Shown: piece by piece, positions 13,679 through 19,347 of the stretch
How positions within the stretch are numbered: position 1 is the stretch's first letter
Layout of the letters: each line of letters opens with the position of its first letter
From: Defluviitaleaceae bacterium
GTDB taxonomy: Bacteria > Bacillota > Clostridia > Lachnospirales > WQUN01
Assembly: GCA_009782245.1 (NCBI GenBank)
Contig: WRKK01000346.1
Location: 1 to 19,347, forward strand
Reading direction: 5' to 3'
DNA: 19,347 nucleotides
The notes under the pieces: model-generated
Seen by the model: only the letters and a program-made list of their open reading frames with translations
Databases searched by the model: none
Told to the model about the DNA's origin: nothing
Translations under genes and position numbers: made by a program

Positions 13679-14950
13679 CTAGTTCAACCTGCTATTACCA
13701 AAGTTAAAGAAATCAGTTGCGGCTTGTTGCGGCGTAAGTTGACCTAGTGCGACTAATTCAGTTATGCGTACTAGTTCGTCTATGATTTCAGCCGAACCCT
13801 CTGGGCGCGGCGGATTTACTGGCGTGGAGTTGTCGCCCATCCAAGATACAAATTCCGATTGCACTTGGTTTAGCACGGGGAGAGCGGGGTAAATGATGTT
13901 TGCAATTTCGGTGTTTGGAATAACGCCACGTTCCGCCATCATAATTTGGTGCGGACGAATATCGTTCAGCCAAAAATCGATTAGAGCGGCGGCATCGTCC
14001 ACGTTTTCGCTTTGCGTGGTTATCGAGAGGAACATTGATGCTCTGCCAAAGTTGGAGACCGTTGGGTTAGTAGATGGATATGTAGTCATTGCCAACATTG
14101 TGCCGTCTGGTGCGGCATCTGACAGGGCGACTATCATGTTTGACCACACTGGCGAGTTCCAGGTGCGCAAATTCGGGTTGTCCATGTTTGGCGGGTAAAC
14201 TAGCGGGTCTTGGGCTGTGCCGTCGCGGCCCGCCATGTCTTCGGGGCGGATATGCCAACCCTCTTCTATTCCCAAGGCTATTGTTTGGAAAAATTCCTCG
14301 TAATTAGCGGGAGTGCCGCCCATTCCGTTCGCCTCCAACATAACTACGCCTTGCGCCCGCAAGTGAATCTCCATTTGGTTTGCGGGATCGTTAAACGCCC
14401 AATTTGTCCGCACCCCCGAGAGTTCGTATATTTCTCGGCTTAAATCTATAAATTGCTGTAGCGTTATGTTTCTTGGTGCGGATAAGCCCAGTTGAACCAG
14501 CAAAGTGGCGTTATACACCATTGCTGTGGCGTTCATGCCTATTGGAATGGCGTAAATTCCAGCACCCATGCGGCCGCCCTCCACAACAGTTTGCGGGATA
14601 TTTGCGGTGCTTATGCGGCCATCGTTGAACATTGGCAACAGGTCAACTAGTAAATCGTTTTCCCTAAATTCAAGCAAAGTTGACCAGTCCATTTGAATAA
14701 CATCTGGTAAGTCGCCAGCAGGGGCTAACGTGCGGAGCATCGGCCAATAATCGCCCCAGCCCGCTTGCAATTCTTCCACAAAAACGCCGTCATGCTCTTC
14801 CATAAACAGGTTTAGCACAGCGGTCGTCTGCTCGTTACGGGTTGGGTTTCCCCACCAACCAAATACCATATCGGTATCGCCAGCACCGCAAGCCGTGAAC
14901 AGGGCAGTCGTGAACAGAGCCATCATCGCCAAAATCAGTAATTTTTTCAT
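13679..14950 (-). CDS. Extracellular solute-binding lipoprotein of an ABC importer (family 1)
   Basis: A 423-residue lipoprotein expected to capture a solute, most likely a sugar, for an ABC importer. The signal peptide ends at LFTAC, with Cys21 the lipid anchor. Typical family 1 features follow: FGWWGNPTRNEQTTAVLNLF (30-49), the opening strand and helix of the binding fold; a DLPDVIQMDW segment; GIYAIPIGMNATAMVYN in the hinge region; and FLSITTQSENVDDAAALIDFWLND. No permease or ATPase gene is adjacent, so it must work with components encoded elsewhere. ATG 14950 follows AAAGGG on the minus strand. The spacer TTTTTTT and the following AAAAAA flank the ATG as an AT-only inverted repeat. Confidence 0.9.
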   Translation of the reverse strand: MKKLLILAMMALFTTALFTACGAGDTDMVFGWWGNPTRNEQTTAVLNLFMEEHDGVFVEELQAGWGDYWPMLRTLAPAGDLPDVIQMDWSTLLEFRENDLLVDLLPMFNDGRISTANIPQTVVEGGRMGAGIYAIPIGMNATAMVYNATLLVQLGLSAPRNITLQQFIDLSREIYELSGVRTNWAFNDPANQMEIHLRAQGVVMLEANGMGGTPANYEEFFQTIALGIEEGWHIRPEDMAGRDGTAQDPLVYPPNMDNPNLRTWNSPVWSNMIVALSDAAPDGTMLAMTTYPSTNPTVSNFGRASMFLSITTQSENVDDAAALIDFWLNDIRPHQIMMAERGVIPNTEIANIIYPALPVLNQVQSEFVSWMGDNSTPVNPPRPEGSAEIIDELVRITELVALGQLTPQQAATDFFNFGNSRLN

Positions 14951-15002
14951 AAAAAAACCCTTTCTTTTGATAAAAATAAATTATTTTGTTGCTTTTGAGT
15001 TT

Positions 15003-15031
15003 AGTATATAGAGAGATGTGGGAACTGTCAA
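15003..15031 (-). promoter_or_regulatory. Promoter of the solute-binding protein gene
   Basis: On the minus strand TTGACA (15031-15026), a 17-base spacer and TATACT (15008-15003). RNA would start near 14996, giving a leader of about 46 bases. A 14-bp palindrome, ACAAAAATTTTTGT (15044-15057), lies 13 bp upstream of the -35 and could be an operator or chance AT symmetry. The rest of the 300-bp divergent gap shows nothing else recognisable. Confidence 0.8.
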
Positions 15032-15189
15032 GGGGTGTTGCCTACAAAAATTTTTGTGATGTTACAGAATTTTTTGTGCAAATTGCTGGTTGGTGTGGTT
15101 TTTGGCGGCAGTCGGATTGGTTAAAGTGTACATTTTTTAGAGGGGTTTGGAAGTTGCGGCTGAAAAATTTTGTTAATTGTGCTAATTGC

Positions 15190-15218
15190 TTGCTTTTGCC
15201 CAAAAAACGTGGTATTAT
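15190..15218 (+). promoter_or_regulatory. Promoter of the HAD phosphatase gene
   Basis: TTGCTT (15190-15195), 17-base spacer, TATTAT (15213-15218) with extended -10 TGG (15210-15212). RNA would start near 15225, with AGGAGG in the short leader before ATG 15251. Confidence 0.7.
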
Positions 15219-15250
15219 TGTAAATAATGCAAAATCAACAGGAGGTTATT

Positions 15251-16051
15251 ATGTTACACACAAAAAAATTATTTTTATTAGATATGGACGGCACAATCTA
15301 CCTAGGAAACCGCCTTTTTGACTACAGTTTGGCGTTTTTGGATTATATAACGCAAATGGGGGCAAGTTATATTTTTATGACCAATAACTCGTCCAAAAAT
15401 TCGCGGCAATATTTGCAAAAGTTGAATGGTATGAATATTCCTGCGACCGCCGCCAACCTTGTAACGTCAACCCATGCGACGGCGGATTACATATTAACGC
15501 ATTACCAAAGTCAACCTGTTTACGTTTCTGGGACGGCGGCATTTAGGGAAGAATTAGCCGAATTGGGCGTAAATATTACCGAAAGCCTAACAACGCCAGT
15601 TGCCCTAGTTATGGGCTTTGACACCGAACTTACATTCCAAAAATTGGAAAATATGTGCATTTTGCTTAACCGAAACATAGGCTACATCGGCTCTAACCCA
15701 GACCCAACTTGCCCCACGGAATACGGCTATGTGCCAGATTGCGGCTCTGTTGCACAAATGTTGAAAAACGCCACCAAAAAAGAGCCAATTTTCATAGGAA
15801 AACCCATGCCAACCATAGCAGAAATGGCGTTAAAAAAGGCGGCGGCAAGCAAGGCGGAAACAATAATAATTGGCGACCGACTTTTTACCGATATAGCTTG
15901 CGGGATAGCCGCCGAAATAGACACAGCCCTTGTGCTAAGCGGCGAAAGCACCCGCAAAGACATGGAAACTAGCCCGCATATTCCCAAATACGTTTTTGAG
16001 GATTTGGGGGAAATGTTGGGGGAGTTAGTAAAAATCAGTAAAAGTCAGTAA
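15251..16051 (+). CDS. HAD superfamily IIA (NagD-like) phosphatase
   Basis: A 266-residue cytosolic phosphatase of the HAD-IIA group, which removes phosphate from small molecules through an aspartyl-phosphate. Motif I is LLDMDGTIYLG (9-19; nucleophile Asp11, acid Asp13), motif II is FMTNNSSKN (42-50), the Lys of motif III is in IGKPMPTIAEMA (182-192), and motif IV is GDRLFTDIACG (208-218). The C2-type cap lies between motifs II and III. Relatives act on sugar or nucleotide phosphates, pyridoxal phosphate or glycerol phosphate, so the substrate is open. ATG 15251 follows AGGAGG. The last codons run into a 10-bp tandem repeat, so the C-terminus ends in the low-information VKISKSQ. Confidence 0.93.
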   Translation: MLHTKKLFLLDMDGTIYLGNRLFDYSLAFLDYITQMGASYIFMTNNSSKNSRQYLQKLNGMNIPATAANLVTSTHATADYILTHYQSQPVYVSGTAAFREELAELGVNITESLTTPVALVMGFDTELTFQKLENMCILLNRNIGYIGSNPDPTCPTEYGYVPDCGSVAQMLKNATKKEPIFIGKPMPTIAEMALKKAAASKAETIIIGDRLFTDIACGIAAEIDTALVLSGESTRKDMETSPHIPKYVFEDLGEMLGELVKISKSQ

Positions 16052-16057
16052 AAATCA
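16028..16057 (+). repeat. Three tandem copies of a 10-bp unit across a stop codon
   Basis: GTAAAAATCA (16028-16037), GTAAAAGTCA (16038-16047) and GTAAAAATCA (16048-16057), with a degenerate fourth. The HAD gene stop TAA lies in the junction of units two and three, so a copy-number change would alter its last residues. Confidence 0.85.
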
Positions 16058-16148
16058 GTAAAATTATCGCCTAAATGTCAACCTCAATGATTGCCGTAAA
16101 CTGAAAATTAAAATCCAGCCGCTCGGCGGTGGTTTTAGTGCTTTTATT

Positions 16149-16209
16149 TATCCTACAAACAAAAATCAGAGGTTTTTAAGTAAAACCCCTGATTTTTGTT
16201 TGTAGGATA
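16149..16209. terminator. Two-way terminator with an unusually long 28-bp stem
   Basis: Arms 16149-16176 and 16182-16209 pair over 28 bp with one G-U position and a 5-base loop TAAGT. The core ATCAGAGGTTTT/AAAACCCCTGAT is flanked by A-run and T-run, the pattern of an intrinsic terminator working in both directions. It sits between the convergent HAD gene (stop 16051) and the large secreted gene (stop 16230). Confidence 0.75.
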
Positions 16210-16229
16210 GCAAAATTTCTTGGTTGACA

Positions 16230-19001
16230 CTATTCTTCTAGCATTTCAACTTTTACTTCGCTCAAATATTCTGATATTCCGTAAAAAATTCTACCATCGT
16301 TCAAAAACACTCGTATTAAAACGTTTTCTTCTGTGTTTGGCAAATCTCCCCATATACCAAAAACTTCGGGATTTCCTTGCCTTACCCTAAAGCGAGCAAC
16401 TTGAGCTTTGTGTTCTCCGCAAAATACTTCTACTCTAGCTACCATGCTTTGGGTAACAATCTTACCATTGAAATCTACATCAAATCGGTATGAAATACGC
16501 TTTGATTGATTTTGCGTTGCTCTTGTTTGTGTTTCCCCGTCTGTTTCATGGAGTGATATTGGCTGTGTTAGAGAAAGTTGCTGTATTGCTGGCGATTCTC
16601 TTTCGGGTTGGCTAGGGGAAATTGGTGGTTGTGCTGTAGGCGGTTCGTTGTCGTACACATATTCTTCCTCTTCCTCTTTCTCTTCAACTTCAGCAGCTGG
16701 TGGTGGTGCGAAATTTGGCGGTAAAGCTAAAATTGGTTGGTCTGGCGTTTGAATTGGCGGCTCAACTTCGGGTAGCGTTTGGTCTGGCGTTTGGATTGGC
16801 GGCTCAACTTCGGGTAGCGTTTGGTCTGGCGTTTGAATTGGCGGCTTAACTTCGGGTAACGTTTGGTCTGGCGTTTGGATTGGCGGCTCAACTTCGGGTA
16901 GCGTTTGGTCTGGCGTTTGGATTGGCGGCTCAACTTCGGGTAAATTTGGGTGCATTGGTGGGGCTAAAATTGGCGGCTCAATTTCTAAAAGCGGTGGTAA
17001 TGGGTACACTATAATTGCATCTTCAACTTCTGGCAGAGTAAAATCCAAACTGTGATCTATATTAAAAGACACAAACGCCTCTCTCGGCGTTCCGCCCTGC
17101 CTACCTTGCAAATTATTTAGATGCCCTATGCTACTGTTTACGGAAAATGTCGCAGGAAACCTAAACCATTCTGGAGCAGTTAGCTGAACTTGGTGTTGGT
17201 TGTTAATTGTTTCTCCTAAGAATCTAACTTCAATATAAGGTGTGTTAAATTCTCCACTGCCCGTAACTTGCCATAAATTTGGGTTAGTTTGATAATCCAA
17301 GCCATCTGTTGGGGTGTATTCTAGCCGTACATTAGAAATCAATTCAACATATCTAGGGAATACTCTGACAGTTTGATTGCTAACAAATTGCGGTTGAAGG
17401 CGATGTTCCCAAAAGTTAGGCAGTATAATATTGGTGGCTGTGATGTTTTGGGGGAAATTATGCCCAGGCGCAGAAATTCCAAGCGTTAAAGTAGGTTGGG
17501 TTGCTGTTTCGGTTGCCACAGTAGATATAGAGTAAGTAGCAGGGTTTGGGTTAATTGCCGTCCAGTTTGGCGTATTGATGAGCTCTAAAGATTGCAACTG
17601 GCTGTTTTGCCGAGCATCAACTAATAAATTTGTGCCGCTCATTCTAGGATTAAAGAATACCCAACCTGCTATAGGTTGAATGTTTATGTTTGTATTTAAT
17701 GTTAAATGAGGGTCGGCTGGGTTTGGCTGTATTGTGAAAGTATGTAAATCGCCGTTTAGAGTTCGTGTATATGTTATTCCGCCTGTTGCACCTGTCGGCA
17801 ATACTGGAAATGATGTAATAGTTGCGTTTTGGCTAGAATTTATAGGTGCGGCTGGATTTAGGTTGATTGTTTGTACCGTTGCCGATTGCCGCATTTGGAA
17901 AGATACAGTAGAGCCGCTTATTGACAAACTATTGGGTATAAAATTCCAAGTAGCGGGCATAGTTGGAGTAAATGTTGTGTTTTGAAATCTGTCATTGTTT
18001 AGGTTGAATGTTACTGTTCTAATTCGATTTACGTTTGGTTGACTAACAGTTGCTGTTCTCGTGGGGGCATTTGTGTTTGGTGCTAGGGTTATTGTGGATT
18101 GATTGTTGGCGGCAGGAGCAGTTGACGAAAAATTAGTGCGGTATGTTCCAAAATTGGCTGTAACTGAGGTATTAGTTGTAGGCATTGTAAATTGTATTGA
18201 GTTTTGAGAGCCAAAATTGCCTAAATTGGGAGAAGTTGACCAACCTGAAACAAATTGCCCAGAAGGTATGTTTGCAGTTAAACTTATTTGAGAACCGATA
18301 GGTAAATGAGCAGAAGTGCGACCACCCACAGTAGCAGAAGGCAAAACACCTGATGTTGCCAAAAATGGACTAAACGTTAAATTAACATTCATAGATGCAT
18401 TATTGGCATTAACCTGCCCCCTAGTTACGCTTTCAAAACGACCCACATTACTAAAACGCCTACCATCGGGAAGAGTTATCCAAAAATATACATCGGCTGT
18501 GTTAAGTCCTGGAAAATAAGCGAACAATTCATTATCAAAATCAAAACCCCAACTAAGAGTAACGGCAGAAGCACCAGCAGTTACAATAAAGTCCTCAGGA
18601 GGATTAAACCACCATTGCCTCAGTTCATTTGTTGACCAATTACCCATAGCTATCTCTATAATCGGGTTTGGAGGAAAATTTGCTCCCGTTATCGTTAAAT
18701 TTGTATATATAGGACCTATGGTATTACGTGGCATAATCCACGGCTGAATAGTCGAATCTGAAACTATCGGCGTTGAGGGTTGAATAGCACTAGGTGTGGT
18801 AATGTTTAGTTGTGCAACTAAAGTTGGAATTTCTTGAGTTTGAATAGAAGACGGTGGTGTAGCTTGAATTCCACTAGGCGTAGTATTACTTAAATATGTG
18901 CCTAAAGTCGGAATTTCTTGGGCTTGAACATTTATCGGCTGTATATTAATTAAACCCAAAATTAAAATAAAGCACAAATACAAACTAAACTTCCTAATCA
19001 T
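16230..19001 (-). CDS. Large secreted repeat protein, function unknown
   Basis: A 923-residue exported protein. The signal peptide is about 1-27, with a likely cut after VQA. Near the N-terminus QEIPTL occurs twice (28-33, 56-61) within a Ser/Thr/Pro-rich region. Residues about 236-285 (SLTANIPSGQFVSGWSTSPN onward) resemble a divergent InlB B-repeat/listerial-type beta module. Long Asn/Thr-rich beta stretches follow. Residues about 687-755 hold nearly five copies of the 14-residue unit LPEVEPPIQTPDQT, a stiff linker, then an acidic run EVEEKEEEEE. A compact C-terminal beta domain (about 830-923) completes it. There is no LPXTG or other obvious anchor, so it is either released or held by the terminal domain. 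The start is ATG 19001, behind AGAAAGGAG, with the AUG in an 8-bp hairpin loop. Confidence 0.85.
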   Translation of the reverse strand: MIRKFSLYLCFILILGLINIQPINVQAQEIPTLGTYLSNTTPSGIQATPPSSIQTQEIPTLVAQLNITTPSAIQPSTPIVSDSTIQPWIMPRNTIGPIYTNLTITGANFPPNPIIEIAMGNWSTNELRQWWFNPPEDFIVTAGASAVTLSWGFDFDNELFAYFPGLNTADVYFWITLPDGRRFSNVGRFESVTRGQVNANNASMNVNLTFSPFLATSGVLPSATVGGRTSAHLPIGSQISLTANIPSGQFVSGWSTSPNLGNFGSQNSIQFTMPTTNTSVTANFGTYRTNFSSTAPAANNQSTITLAPNTNAPTRTATVSQPNVNRIRTVTFNLNNDRFQNTTFTPTMPATWNFIPNSLSISGSTVSFQMRQSATVQTINLNPAAPINSSQNATITSFPVLPTGATGGITYTRTLNGDLHTFTIQPNPADPHLTLNTNINIQPIAGWVFFNPRMSGTNLLVDARQNSQLQSLELINTPNWTAINPNPATYSISTVATETATQPTLTLGISAPGHNFPQNITATNIILPNFWEHRLQPQFVSNQTVRVFPRYVELISNVRLEYTPTDGLDYQTNPNLWQVTGSGEFNTPYIEVRFLGETINNQHQVQLTAPEWFRFPATFSVNSSIGHLNNLQGRQGGTPREAFVSFNIDHSLDFTLPEVEDAIIVYPLPPLLEIEPPILAPPMHPNLPEVEPPIQTPDQTLPEVEPPIQTPDQTLPEVKPPIQTPDQTLPEVEPPIQTPDQTLPEVEPPIQTPDQPILALPPNFAPPPAAEVEEKEEEEEYVYDNEPPTAQPPISPSQPERESPAIQQLSLTQPISLHETDGETQTRATQNQSKRISYRFDVDFNGKIVTQSMVARVEVFCGEHKAQVARFRVRQGNPEVFGIWGDLPNTEENVLIRVFLNDGRIFYGISEYLSEVKVEMLEE
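16741..16942 (-). repeat. 42-bp in-frame tandem repeat (about 4.8 copies)
   Basis: Unit starts (TCTGGCGTTTG on the plus strand) lie at 16741, 16783, 16825, 16867 and 16909, all exactly 42 apart. Each encodes LPEVEPPIQTPDQT on the minus strand, with one unit reading LPEVKPPIQ. The multiple-of-three length means copy-number changes only alter linker length. Confidence 0.95.
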
Positions 19002-19018
19002 GTTTAGTTCTCCTTTCT
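18983..19018 (-). promoter_or_regulatory. Translation-start hairpin of the secreted protein gene
   Basis: On the minus strand the Shine-Dalgarno AGAAAGGAG (19018-19010) is followed directly by AACTAAAC (19009-19002), an 11-base loop starting with the AUG, and GTTTAGTT (18990-18983). The 8-bp stem is perfect. It would present or hide the start depending on stability. Confidence 0.5.

Positions 19019-19347
<329 letters not shown>

Noticed and set aside
13411..13707. Plus-strand ORF through the minisatellite (Gly-Arg-Gln repeats)
   Set aside because: It exists only because the 25/26-bp unit lacks stops. The translation changes with unit phase, has no ribosome site of note, and minus-strand frames are open in the same place.
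16149..16209. Insertion-sequence end
   Set aside because: There is no transposase and no flanking duplication that I can see; its position between convergent stops and its A/T tracts favour a terminator.
16727..16933. Minus-strand ORF of SRQSKRQTKRYPKL-type repeats
   Set aside because: It is an alternative frame of the 42-bp repeat in the secreted protein gene.

Overview
The window looks like chromosomal DNA of a low-GC anaerobic Firmicute, most likely a clostridium. The support is TTGACA/TATAAT promoters, strong AGGAGG ribosome sites, a RecD2 helicase, Gram-positive-type lipoproteins and secreted proteins, and an Mrp-type antiporter operon. This is an inference from gene content and style; no rRNA or other phylogenetic marker is present.

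Layout. (1) 1-3066, plus strand: the tail of an unknown gene, a nitroreductase, then a probable three-gene unit from a clear promoter at 624-652: a Uma2-like nuclease-fold protein and two membrane-anchored extracytoplasmic proteins of unknown function. (2) 3094-5412, plus strand: a compact accessory locus with two different short zincin-like proteins (HEKIH and the unusual HEYYGH). Each has its own similar promoter and is followed by small four-cysteine zinc-binding proteins. Two of the latter sit in a 316-bp direct repeat 94% identical, with mostly synonymous changes. This resembles free-standing toxin/partner cassettes and is the best candidate for an undescribed system. (3) 5415-9586: an Mrp/Mbh-type cation antiporter operon in the order E-F-G-(A'B)-C-D. 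It has one NuoL/M/N-like subunit and no MrpA antiporter domain or hydrogenase genes. (4) 9588-13414: a PHP-domain phosphoesterase, a lipoprotein and RecD2. (5) 13415-13678: a GC-rich 25/26-bp minisatellite with strong inverted repeats between convergent genes. (6) 13679-16051: a solute-binding lipoprotein (minus) divergent from a HAD-IIA phosphatase (plus). (7) 16149-19001: a strong two-way terminator and a 923-residue secreted repeat protein (minus). (8) 19255 to the end: at least 18 copies of a 5-bp repeat running off the window.

A recurring theme is RNA structure at translation starts. In mrpF and the PHP gene a hairpin lies exactly between the Shine-Dalgarno and the AUG, so folding restores normal spacing. 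In the large secreted gene the AUG sits in the loop of an 8-bp hairpin abutting the Shine-Dalgarno.

Genes appear to work together only locally: the six antiporter subunits form one complex, and each zincin is coupled to its zinc-binding neighbour by ATGA-type overlap or close spacing.
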